A stretch of 39,589 nucleotides of DNA from Bacillota bacterium. GTDB lineage: Bacteria > Bacillota > Limnochordia > Limnochordales > ZCTH02-B6. The notes under the pieces are model-generated. The model had not been told where the DNA came from. It was given only the letters and a program-made list of their open reading frames with translations, and did no database searches. Position numbers and translations under genes: made by a program. Shown here piece by piece: positions 31,500 through 39,233 of the stretch (position 1 is its first letter; every line of letters starts with the position of its first letter). The DNA lies in the NCBI GenBank assembly GCA_017656145.1, contig JACDOI010000023.1:1-39589 (forward strand), given 5' to 3'.

Positions 31500-32693
31500 A
31501 TGCCCATGACCTACGATGAGAAACGTGCAGGCTGCATCCGGCAGATGCTGGTCAACACTCGGCTGGACGGACTGATTTGCCTATTGCCAGAGAACCTTGT
31601 GCTCCTGGCCGGCTATTGGCCGGTTATCGGTCACGCAGCGGTAATATATCCGCGCGAGGGTGACCCGGTAATTGTCGCGCCTGTGCTTGACGAGCGGGCT
31701 CTCGAGCGAGCAACAGTGCGGGACGTCCGTACATTTCCGGTGTTCAAATTGGATGCTCCTCCACCGCCTGAGAGCCTCGCTAGGATGGTGGCTGACGTTT
31801 TGCAGGAGAAGGGATTGGCCGGGCGTCGCCTGGGGTTTGACGGAACGTTTGGGGACATTTCGCCGACCCAAAAAGTGCTGGAACCTTGGGTTCCCTCAGG
31901 CGAGACGTGGGCTTTATTGCGGCGTGCAAGCGGTGGAGCCGAGTGGATTGACATCTCCCCGCATTTGGCCGAACAGCGTATCTGCAAGACGGAATTCGAG
32001 ATCGAACGCATTCGAATCGCTTGTGAAATTGCTGACTTCGGTCTGCGGGCTTTCCGGGAGGGCGTGGAAGAGGGCAAGCGCGAAACGGACCTCGCCGCTG
32101 ATATCGAAGCGGCCATTATGCGGGAAGGCACCGGATACAAGGGTACCCTACACGCCCGTGGACAAGCCTTCGTGTTCTCTGGTGTGGAGCGTCTGTACCG
32201 CCACGGCTGGGGCGTGGCGCCCAATACCGATCGCAGATTGCAACCGGGCGATTTGGTCATGGTTGAGTTGTCAGTGGTTGCCGATGGGTACTTCGCCGAT
32301 CTGGCACGCATGCGTGTCGTCGGAAAGGCTACTGAAGCGCAGCGGGAAGCTTATGAGGCATGCGTTGCAGCACAAGAAGCGGCCCTTGCGGTGATACGTC
32401 GCGGAGTAGCTGCCGGGGAGGTTGACCGGGCTGCACGAGATGTGTTCAGGCGGCGCGGGTTGGGCCAAGCGTTTGTTCATCTGACCGGTCACGGCGTCGG
32501 CTTTCGATACCACGACGGCCCGCCCTTTCTTTTGCCCGGGGTAGAAACGCCCCTTGACATAGGAATGGTACACAGCGTTGAGCCGGGGATCTACACCCCT
32601 GACCTGGGCGGACTGCGTCTGGAAGATGATGTCGTCGTCACCGAGACCGGACACGAGGTGCTCTCTAAGGCGCCTCGCGACTTGGAAGGCTGA
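31500..32693 (+). CDS. M24 family protein (Xaa-Pro peptidase/creatinase fold) with altered first metal ligand
   Basis: Pita-bread-fold protein of 397 residues with a creatinase-type N-terminal domain (1-150) and a C-terminal M24 domain. The five metal-ligand positions read Glu256 (normally Asp; LVMVELSVVADGYFADLARM), Asp267, His331 (TGHGVGF), Glu361 (HSVEPGIY) and Glu375 (RLEDD). The Asp-to-Glu change at the first position is noted, and I cannot say whether it abolishes peptidase chemistry. The ATG at 31500 has GAGGTGG about 8 bases upstream; a TTG 27 bp earlier overlaps the SDR gene. Location between an SDR and a KDPG aldolase gene is unexpected for a peptidase and suggests a role on an amide or amino-sugar-acid substrate, which is speculative. 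Confidence 0.85.
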   Translation: MPMTYDEKRAGCIRQMLVNTRLDGLICLLPENLVLLAGYWPVIGHAAVIYPREGDPVIVAPVLDERALERATVRDVRTFPVFKLDAPPPPESLARMVADVLQEKGLAGRRLGFDGTFGDISPTQKVLEPWVPSGETWALLRRASGGAEWIDISPHLAEQRICKTEFEIERIRIACEIADFGLRAFREGVEEGKRETDLAADIEAAIMREGTGYKGTLHARGQAFVFSGVERLYRHGWGVAPNTDRRLQPGDLVMVELSVVADGYFADLARMRVVGKATEAQREAYEACVAAQEAALAVIRRGVAAGEVDRAARDVFRRRGLGQAFVHLTGHGVGFRYHDGPPFLLPGVETPLDIGMVHSVEPGIYTPDLGGLRLEDDVVVTETGHEVLSKAPRDLEG

Positions 32694-32728
32694 GTTGCCC
32701 GGTCAGACCACAGGCAAGGGGATAGCCG

Positions 32729-33397
32729 ATGGTCGATTGCGTGACAGGCCTGGTTCGCCGCCATCGCCTGGTGGCCATCCTTCGGGGCGTGCCGGCAGAC
32801 AGGATTGTAGAGATGGGCGAGGCGTTGTTGGAGGGGGGGATTCGCGTTATGGAGGTAGCACTCAGTACTCCGGACGCGCTCGTGGCCCTGGAACGACTCC
32901 GTCTCACTATGGAAGATCGTGCAGCGGTCGGTGCAGGGACAGTCGTCGACGCCGAGCAGGGGCGGCGGGCACTGGGAGCAGGTGCACAGTTCTTCGTGAC
33001 GCCGCACGTGGCGGAGCCTGTGTGCGAACTGGCAGCACGAGAGCGGATCCCAGTGATCGCCGGGGCTCTAACCCCCACCGAGATCGCCCGCGCGGTGGAT
33101 TTGGGAGCTGCGTTCGTCAAATTGTTCCCGGCTGCTGCAGTTGGCTCCGAATACATTCGTGCTCTGTTGGGTCCGTACCCAAAACTAGAAATTTTGGCGG
33201 TGGGAGGAGTGGGGATAACCAACCTCGCTGATTTTCTGCGGGCGGGAGCGGTCGGCGCAGGAATCGGCGGGGCCCTGACTCAAGCCGCAGATGGAGTACT
33301 CGATCCGAGCCGTGTCCAATCTGTTGCAACTCGGTTGGTTTCCGTGGTCAAAGAGGAAGTGAAACGCATTGTGTCGAATTCGGATACTAAGACATAA
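32729..33397 (+). CDS. kdgA: 2-keto-3-deoxy-6-phosphogluconate aldolase
   Basis: Class I aldolase of 222 residues that cleaves KDPG to pyruvate and glyceraldehyde 3-phosphate (bifunctional forms also cleave 4-hydroxy-2-oxoglutarate). LVAILRG places Arg19, the general base Glu42 is in MEVALSTP, and the Schiff-base Lys131 is in AFVKLFPAA. The phosphate-binding glycine stretch is AVGGVG. The usual SPG motif is replaced by TPH at 91-93. The ATG at 32729 follows AAGGGGATAG. The stop is only 1 bp from the IclR operator. It completes the pathway begun by the KDG kinase gene. Confidence 0.91.
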   Translation: MVDCVTGLVRRHRLVAILRGVPADRIVEMGEALLEGGIRVMEVALSTPDALVALERLRLTMEDRAAVGAGTVVDAEQGRRALGAGAQFFVTPHVAEPVCELAARERIPVIAGALTPTEIARAVDLGAAFVKLFPAAAVGSEYIRALLGPYPKLEILAVGGVGITNLADFLRAGAVGAGIGGALTQAADGVLDPSRVQSVATRLVSVVKEEVKRIVSNSDTKT

Positions 33398-33398
33398 T

Positions 33399-33420
33399 AG
33401 AACATTGTTCTAATTAGAAC
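33399..33420. promoter_or_regulatory. Overlapping palindromes, probable IclR autoregulatory operator
   Basis: AGAACA-T-TGTTCT (33399-33411) overlaps the perfect 14-bp palindrome GTTCTAATTAGAAC (33407-33420), giving three alternating half-sites. A weak promoter TTGTGT-18 bp-CATAAT (33369-33398) ends just before it, so a repressor bound here would cover the transcription start. The IclR start codon is 39 bp downstream. Confidence 0.65.
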
Positions 33421-33458
33421 GCAACTTCGCTTCGGTAGGGTCTGGTGGTGTCGATGAT

Positions 33459-34283
33459 ATGACAGAAACAAAGATGCCCCTGGTAAACACGCTTATCAAC
33501 GGGCTCCGCATTCTCGAGACACTGGCGTTTGCCGAGAGACCGAGCCTGGGCGTTACCGAGATAGCAAACCGGCTGCGGCTTCATAAAAGCACGGTCCTTC
33601 GGCTTCTAGCCACTCTGGAGCATGAGAGATACGTGGAGCAAGATCCGGAGACCCGCGAGTTTCGCTTGCGTATGAAATTGTTTGAAATCGGAAGCTCTTT
33701 GCTGGCCCGCGTCAGTCTGACGAGTGTTGCACGGCCCTTTCTCGAGGAGTTGGGGCGGCTTGCCGGAGAGGTCATCCATCTGGCCATTCTCGATGAAGGT
33801 ACCGTGATTTATATAGACAAGGTCGAAAGCAAGCACACGATTCAAATGTACTCTCGCATTGGACGGCGTTCGCCCGTTCATTGCACGGGGGTCGGCAAGG
33901 CGCTTATTGCCTACCTGTCCGACGAGGAGCTGGACCGGATCATAGAACAGCATGGATTGAAGCGATACACACAAAACACCATTACAGACAAAGAGGCGCT
34001 CAAGCGACACCTGGCCCAAATTCGCAGCCAGGAGGTTGCTTTCGATAACGAAGAGCACGAGCCCGGGATTCGCTGTGTGGCTGCGCCGGTGCGAGACTAC
34101 ACGGGTAAGGTGATCGCGTCCATCAGCGTGGCGGGTCCCACTTTGCGCATGACGCCGGAACGTGCCCAAGCGCTGGTCGAGCCTGTTCAGCACGCAGCTC
34201 GACGCGTTTCTGAGGAGCTGGGATACCGCGCCCAACTTGTTGCTCGTGCACAAGGGGCACCCATTAAGGAGGGACTTTCTTGA
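33459..34283 (+). CDS. IclR family transcriptional regulator (KdgR-like by context)
   Basis: Regulator of 274 residues. The winged helix (LINGLRILETLAFAERPSLGVTEIANRLRLHKSTVLRLLATLEHERYV) is followed by the effector-binding GAF-like domain: VIHLAILDEGTVIYIDKVESKHTIQMYSRIGRRSPVHCTGVGKALIAYLSDEELD, then HEPGIRCVAAPVRDYTGKVIASISVAGPTLRM. The sequence is a strong match to the KdgR/IclR group. The ATG has no strong Shine-Dalgarno; GGTGGTG is nearby. The gene lies within the sugar-acid cluster and its stop overlaps the next start (TGATG), so it is co-expressed with an RraA-like enzyme. KDG or a related keto-acid is the natural guess for effector. Confidence 0.92.
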   Translation: MTETKMPLVNTLINGLRILETLAFAERPSLGVTEIANRLRLHKSTVLRLLATLEHERYVEQDPETREFRLRMKLFEIGSSLLARVSLTSVARPFLEELGRLAGEVIHLAILDEGTVIYIDKVESKHTIQMYSRIGRRSPVHCTGVGKALIAYLSDEELDRIIEQHGLKRYTQNTITDKEALKRHLAQIRSQEVAFDNEEHEPGIRCVAAPVRDYTGKVIASISVAGPTLRMTPERAQALVEPVQHAARRVSEELGYRAQLVARAQGAPIKEGLS

Positions 34284-34957
34284 TGAAGATTATTCACCCT
34301 AAAACGCCCGGTGTTCCGGAGTCGGTTGTTAGTGGATACCGGGAGTTGCTCAAAATTTACAGCCCTTCATGTGTTGTCGCGGACTCTCTGGAGCGCCAAG
34401 GGGTCATGCACAGCGCGATCAAGCCTGCTGCTCCCGGACGGTTTGTCGGTCCAGCCGTGACCGTGAAGCTTGACCCGGGCGACCTCGTAGATTGCCTTGA
34501 GGCTCTGAAAGTCGCCGGGCCGGGCGATGTGATTGTCGTAGACGCGTGTGGGGAAACTGAGACGTCCGTGTGGGGCGGTTTGATGGCCGGTCTATGCAAA
34601 CACAAGGGGGTGGTGGGAGCTGTCGTTGACGGTGCGGTGCGGGATATCGACGAAGTCAAGGATCTCGGTTTTCCTCTTTACAGCCGGGCGGTCGTTCCTC
34701 GTTCCACGCACTCGCCCTACTCGGGTAGGCTAGACCCCATTGAAGTGAACGGGCCGGTTACATGCGGCGGTGTTATTGTCAACCCCGGCGATGTGGTCCT
34801 GTCCGATGAGATCGGTGTTGTGGTCGTGCCGCAAGACAAAGCGGCAGAGGTCCTAGAAAGGGCGCGCGAGCAGGCGCGTAAGGAGGAAGAAACGCGTCAG
34901 CGCATTCGGGAGGGGAAGTCGGTAGACGAGTTGCTGGCCGAATTCGGCCGGCTCTAA
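34283..34957 (+). CDS. RraA/HMG aldolase family protein
   Basis: Protein of 224 residues of the RraA-like family, which includes 4-hydroxy-4-methyl-2-oxoglutarate and oxaloacetate-cleaving aldolases/decarboxylases (class II, divalent metal). The GGLMAGLCKHKGVVGAVVDGAVRDIDEVKDLGFPLYSR stretch contains the phosphate/pyruvate-binding glycines and the catalytic Arg120-Asp121 pair. A C-terminal charged helix (ERAREQARKEEETRQRIREG) is common in the family. The ATG overlaps the IclR stop (TGATG) and AAGGAGG lies 9 bases upstream. In this cluster it could cleave a branched or hydroxylated 2-keto acid to pyruvate; the substrate is unknown. Confidence 0.88.
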   Translation: MKIIHPKTPGVPESVVSGYRELLKIYSPSCVVADSLERQGVMHSAIKPAAPGRFVGPAVTVKLDPGDLVDCLEALKVAGPGDVIVVDACGETETSVWGGLMAGLCKHKGVVGAVVDGAVRDIDEVKDLGFPLYSRAVVPRSTHSPYSGRLDPIEVNGPVTCGGVIVNPGDVVLSDEIGVVVVPQDKAAEVLERAREQARKEEETRQRIREGKSVDELLAEFGRL

Positions 34958-35015
34958 TGTCAGACAAGATTTGTTGAATTAAATCAATTTCCTAAGTAAA
35001 GGAGGTCGGTAAATT

Positions 35016-36110
35016 ATGGCTTATGTACGGTTGTTCCCCGGTTTCACGGCGCTGGTGGTCGGTTTGCTGATAAGTGTGGGCGTGGGGGCGTTCGCAGGGA
35101 TCGCGCATGGTCAGGAGAGGGAGTATGAATTCAAGGGTCAAATCCTGACCGTCCACGAACTCGAAGAGGGAGCCCAGGCTCAATTTGACAACCTGGCGTA
35201 CACGCCTGGACGCACGCCGCGCGTTGCTTATATGCCGCCTGCCACGGAATTCAACTACTATATGGCAATTGGCGAGGGGATCAAGGCTGTGGCGGCGGAA
35301 ACCGGGGTCGATACGTTCACGTTGGCCCCGCTGAGCGGTTCGGACATCCTCACCCAGATGGGAATGCTGCAGGATGTCATCAGCCAACAAGTCGACGCGA
35401 TCATTCTGTCGACTCATGACGAGTTTGCTGCAGCGCCTCTCGTGAGAAGGGCCGTGGACCAGGGAATCGTCGTGGTCATTGTCAACTCCGATATTCCCAA
35501 TTTCCCCTCCCCGGTCCACGCAGTTGTAGGTTATCATCAGCGGGCCGGAACACGCAAGATCGGCGAGTATGCGCTAAACCTGGTGGGCGATAAACCGATC
35601 AAGGTCGGCATCATTGAAGGCCTTCCGGGATACCACTCCACGGAGCGGGTCGGCGGATTCCTCGATGCGATTGCGGGCAGCTCCTTTCAGGTCGTGTCCA
35701 GCCTCGACGGGAAATGGAACGTTGAAGGTGGGAACGCGGCAGCCATGGACATGTTGCAGGCTCATCCGGATATAGACCTGATATTCGCGGCCAACGACTA
35801 CATGATCATGGGTGCTGCCCGCGCCGCCCAGACGCTCGGTAAGCACGGGCTGATCCTGCTCGGCAATGACGGCGACACGGCGGCGCTCGAAGAGATTGCG
35901 GCTGGAACCATCACGGCCACCGTCAATACCACTCCGTTCGTCATGGGCCAGATAACCTTGCACGTGGTGCTGGACATCCTGAACGGCAAATTTGCCGGCG
36001 GTTATGTGGAGACGCCTACTGTGATCGTGGACCAATCCAACGTCATGGAATACCTGTGCCGGCCTGAAGAGCTTGATCCCAAACCGGCGCAAACCTACGA
36101 ATGTGGTTGA
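35016..36110 (+). CDS. Sugar ABC transporter substrate-binding protein (Peripla_BP_4)
   Basis: Secreted binding protein of 364 residues of the ribose/xylose-binding type. A signal peptide (LFPGFTALVVGLLISVGVGAFAGIAHG) is followed by PRVAYMPPATEFNYYMAIGEGIKAVAAETGVDTFTLAPLSGSDILTQMGMLQDVISQQVDAIILSTHDEFAAAPLVRRAVDQGIVVVIVN. The hinge pattern LIFAANDYMIMGAARAAQTLG is typical of this class. The ATG is preceded by AAAGGAGGTCGG. It should feed the RbsA-type ATPase encoded next, but the permease of that importer is missing (see the junction near 37.2 kb). The 58 bp before it are A/T-rich. Confidence 0.92.
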   Translation: MAYVRLFPGFTALVVGLLISVGVGAFAGIAHGQEREYEFKGQILTVHELEEGAQAQFDNLAYTPGRTPRVAYMPPATEFNYYMAIGEGIKAVAAETGVDTFTLAPLSGSDILTQMGMLQDVISQQVDAIILSTHDEFAAAPLVRRAVDQGIVVVIVNSDIPNFPSPVHAVVGYHQRAGTRKIGEYALNLVGDKPIKVGIIEGLPGYHSTERVGGFLDAIAGSSFQVVSSLDGKWNVEGGNAAAMDMLQAHPDIDLIFAANDYMIMGAARAAQTLGKHGLILLGNDGDTAALEEIAAGTITATVNTTPFVMGQITLHVVLDILNGKFAGGYVETPTVIVDQSNVMEYLCRPEELDPKPAQTYECG

Positions 36111-36132
36111 ACGTAATACGAGCGCGGCTATA

Positions 36133-36165
36133 GTCCCTGGCCCACAACCTAAGTGGGCCAGGGAC
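36133..36165 (+). terminator. Strong stem-loop after the sugar-binding protein gene
   Basis: GTCCCTGGCCCAC (36133-36145) pairs perfectly with GTGGGCCAGGGAC (36153-36165), a 13-bp stem with a 7-nt loop. It lies between binding-protein and ATPase genes without a U-tract, so it probably protects the upstream message or attenuates transcription rather than ending it. Confidence 0.6.
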
Positions 36166-36187
36166 GACCGCTCCGCCGGGAGGCCTG

Positions 36188-37246
36188 GTGGTAGTGGCAT
36201 GGGCGGGTAACACACAGCCCCTTTGGGAATTGCGCAGGGTTTCTAAGCACTTTCCGGGTGTTAAAGCACTAGACGACGTATCCGTGACGATCCGCCCAGG
36301 GGAGATCCATGGTCTGGTAGGGGAAAACGGCAGCGGTAAATCCACTCTGATCAAGTGCCTTTCAGGAGTGCACCAGCCAGACGAGGGTATCCTTCTCCAT
36401 CGGGGCAGGAGCGTTGTGCTGCCCAACCCCCACGCGGCACAGCTGATGGGCGTAGCGACCATCTATCAGGAATTTTCGCTAGTCCCATCTCTTACGGTCG
36501 CCGAGAATCTTTACCTTGGGCGTTTGCCGCAGACGAGGGGACGGTTGGTCGATTGGGGTGCGATGCGTGAGGGAGCCCACAGGATCCTGGAAACGCTGGG
36601 ACTCGAGATCGATCCGAATTCCGTGGTGGGCAATCTCTCCGTTGCTGAACAGCAGCTGGTGGAGATAGCCAAGTCGGTTTCCACTGACGCGACTCTTCTG
36701 ATCATGGACGAACCGACCACGGCCCTTGGTCTTCCGGAAACGAAACGGCTGCACAAGCTAATACGCACGCTGGCCAGTCATGGGCGTGCCGTGTTGTACG
36801 TTTCGCATCGGCTGGACGATGTGTTGGAGGTATCACATCGTATTACCGTTCTCAAGGACGGACGAGTGGTTGCTACCCGGCCAAATTCGGGCATGACCCA
36901 TCGTGATGTCATACGACTCATGGTGGGCAGCGAGATCGAAGAGTACTACCCCAAAGAACACCATGCCAGTGATACACCCCTCTTGACAGTTCGTGGACTA
37001 CGTACCGCGGCTGGGGTGACGGACGCCACGTTCACGGTTCACCGAGGCGAGGTCTTGGGCCTGGCAGGAATGCTTGGCTCCGGACGCACCGCGATCGCGC
37101 GAGCCATTTTTGGACTGGAGCCTCTCGTGGACGGAGTGATTGAATTCAAAGGACGTCGGCTGCGGTTGCGGTCCCCTAGAGAGGCAATCGCTGCCGGGTT
37201 GGGCAGCGGAACCGTACCTCGGTGCTTACCAGGGGCTGCACGGTGA
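36188..37246 (+). pseudogene. Sugar ABC transporter ATP-binding protein (RbsA/MglA-type), truncated
   Basis: Members of this class are about 500 residues with two tandem ATPase domains; this frame ends at 352. Domain 1 is complete (Walker A GENGSGKST at 45-53, signature LSVAEQQ, Walker B LLIMDEPTTALG). Domain 2 starts near residue 265 with LTVRGLRTAAGVTDATFTVHRGEVLGLAGMLGSGRTAIARAIFGLEP. It runs to IAAGLG and then loses homology (SGTVPRCLPGAAR, stop) where 'YVPEDRK' is normally found. The downstream sequence in another frame is the body of an aldose-epimerase-like gene. The second domain therefore lacks its signature and Walker B. The GTG start at 36188 (or 36194) follows GGGAGG. Confidence 0.85.
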
Positions 37247-37985
37247 GGTTTCCCTACTGCCTTTCGAGGTGCGCGTCGTCGATGATACGCCAGATGAAGT
37301 TTTCATTACCGCGTCGACCCGTTGTTATCGATCGCCGCTGAGGCTGGAGAGGACTATGGGGTTGCGGAAGGAGCGGGCGATCCTCCACATCAAGGAACGG
37401 TTGATCAACGAGGCGCCCCGAGAATTCGCCGTCATGTGGGGCCATCATCCCGCAATCGGCGAGCCGTTCCTGGACGATTCGTGCATCGTTCAAACAACCG
37501 CTGGACGAGTGAAAGTCATGGAGTTTCACCGCAACGGATTGTGGGAGCGCGGTGAGTTCGAGTTTCCCCTTGTTCCCAATCGCCGAACGGGACAGTTGGA
37601 GGATATTACCCGGATCCGGCCGCGCGAGACGGGTTCCGTGGATGTCGTTTCATTCTGGGATTTGAAAGAAGGCTGGTACGGTCTGACAAACCAGCGTCGT
37701 CGGGTTGGATTCGGCATGGCATGGGATAAGCGACTGTTCCAGTGCCTATGGATGTGGCAAGTTTACGGAGGACACGACGATTATCCCTGGTACGGGCGGA
37801 CGTATAATGTGGCGTTAGAACCTTTCACGAGTTGGCCGCCCGCGGGCGTCGCGAATGCGGTGAATAACGGCACGGCCTTGGTCCTGAAACCGAATGAGGT
37901 AGTCGAAACCGACCTTGTCGCAGTGGCCTACGAGGCCGAGGGTATTCAGGGCATCGAACGAGACGGTACGGTGAGGCTGGCTTGA
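37200..37985 (+). pseudogene. Aldose 1-epimerase-like protein, 5'-truncated
   Basis: The frame from about 37200 onward encodes the C-terminal approximately 260 residues of a galactose-mutarotase-fold protein (aldose 1-epimerase/DUF4432-like): YQGLHGEVSLLPFEV, then a beta-rich body with AVMWGHHPAIGEP, and near the C-terminus QVYGGHDDYPWYGRTYNVALEPFTSWP. The N-terminal strands are missing. An ATG at 37140 in this frame reads through the ATPase gene's sequence in the wrong frame and encodes no family-like residues. No ribosome binding site is seen for an internal start. It is interpreted as the right-hand partner of a deletion; the family label is from overall resemblance. Confidence 0.7.
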
Positions 37986-38533
37986 TCGGAACGCTGCGAA
38001 AGCCCGTGGATTGTCGATATATCGTGATTCAGCTGATTCGGGGCGTAGAAAGAGATGGCGTATCCACCTGCTTAAGAGAAAAATAAGTCCCCAACGAGAT
38101 AGAACGAGCGTATCAACGACGTAGTACCGCATGGCGAGGGCAGGAGCCGATCGCCCCACTAGTCGCGGCTGGGAGCAACTGGCCTGCGAAGCGGCACGTG
38201 GTATGCCGGTGCCAGCGTTGGAGGCAACGCTAACCGAGCTCTTGGGGGGGCGGCCGGCATGCATAAGAAGGCAATGACAGCGTGGTGGCTAACGCGACGG
38301 TTACCATGGGAATAGCTGGGTGAATCGGCGCCACCCTCGTCCGGTTTTTCGCGTTCCGAAACGCACAGCGGAAACCGGAGCGCGCCGTCCGGGCGAGACG
38401 GACATGGTCAGCCGGCGGGTTTGGCGCGAACGGATGTGCTGGAACTTGTTGGACGGGTTCAGTTTGATTCGGCGGTTCGTCTCCTACCATTACGAGCAAG
38501 GGTTTTCCGTTGCCGGGCCGAAGATGGAACTTT
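37986..38533. other. Gap with fragments and hairpins
   Basis: About 550 bp without a convincing gene. It contains a perfect 10-bp palindrome CGATATATCG (38015-38024). A 48-codon open frame (38131-38277) reads plausibly as the C-terminal end of a protein (AARGMPVPALEATLTELLGG) but is unrecognised. A nested stem-loop at 38341-38378 has outer arms CCGGTTT/AAACCGG and inner arms GCGTT/AACGC. A further small hairpin GTCCG-7 nt-CGGAC follows near 38388-38404. It looks like debris between the broken cluster and the next intact gene. Confidence 0.45.
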
Positions 38534-39217
38534 ATGTTGCAAACTACGGCCTCCGGTTTACGACGGCGTGTGCACCGCAAGGTGTTCGCCCGCACCAGCG
38601 GGCTAATCGGCGGTTGCATGTTGCTTGGTCTCGGCATCGTCCTGACGGTGCAGGTTGGTTTCGGTGCCGCGCCGTGGGATGTATTTCATCTTTCCGTGGC
38701 CCATCGAACGGGCCTCTCCCTGGGTCAAGCGAGCATTGCAACGAGCCTGGCGATCATAAGCGTCACCTTGTTGCTCGGGGGCGCCTGGGCCGTGCGCTGG
38801 GGAACGCTGGTCAACACGGTCCTTGTCGGGCTCGCCATCGACTTCTTCGTGAGGCTTGGCATCGGTGAGGTCCGCCCCCTCGCGTTGAGGCTGCTGCTTC
38901 TCGCGTTGGGCGTATTCTTGATCGCCTGCGGGACGGTTGTCTACACCCGCGCCGGGCTGGGGGCTGGAGCGCGGGACGGCCTCATTCTCGTTCTCAGCCA
39001 GCGACTGCCTCTGACGGTCGGGCGCGTGCGGCTCGCCCTCGAACTGTGCGTCGCCCTGATCGGGTGGGCTCTGGGAGGACCGGTGGGCATCGGCACGGCC
39101 GCCGTCGCCCTGGGGACGGGTCCTACCGCCGACTGGCTGTTCAAGCTGATGGGGCGGGGGGCATTACCCGATACGGTGCGAATCCCGGAAAAGTCGTCGC
39201 GGGGCGGAGCTGGATAG
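38534..39217 (+). CDS. YczE/YitT-type integral membrane protein
   Basis: Polytopic membrane protein of about 227 residues with five or six hydrophobic helices. It resembles the YczE/YyaS/YitT group: RTSGLIGGCMLLGLGIVLTVQVGFGAAPWDVFHLSVAHRTGLSLGQASIATSLAIISVTLLLGG, then TVVYTRAGLGAGARDGLILVLSQRLPLTVGRVRLALELCVALIGWALGGPVGIGTAAVALGTGP. The 'GxGAAPWDVF' and 'GxGAGARDGL' internal repeats are characteristic. Transport function in this family is unassigned. The start is uncertain: ATG at 38534 is used, and GTG at 38570 would give a more typical N-terminus; neither has a strong ribosome binding site. It ends just before the CRISPR trailer. Confidence 0.8.
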   Translation: MLQTTASGLRRRVHRKVFARTSGLIGGCMLLGLGIVLTVQVGFGAAPWDVFHLSVAHRTGLSLGQASIATSLAIISVTLLLGGAWAVRWGTLVNTVLVGLAIDFFVRLGIGEVRPLALRLLLLALGVFLIACGTVVYTRAGLGAGARDGLILVLSQRLPLTVGRVRLALELCVALIGWALGGPVGIGTAAVALGTGPTADWLFKLMGRGALPDTVRIPEKSSRGGAG

Positions 39218-39233
39218 GACAATTGCCGCCATT

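Noticed and set aside
37140-37199. ATG at 37140 as the true start of the epimerase-like gene
   Set aside because: The first 20 codons overlap the ATPase coding sequence in a different frame and are not family-like; no ribosome binding site precedes them.
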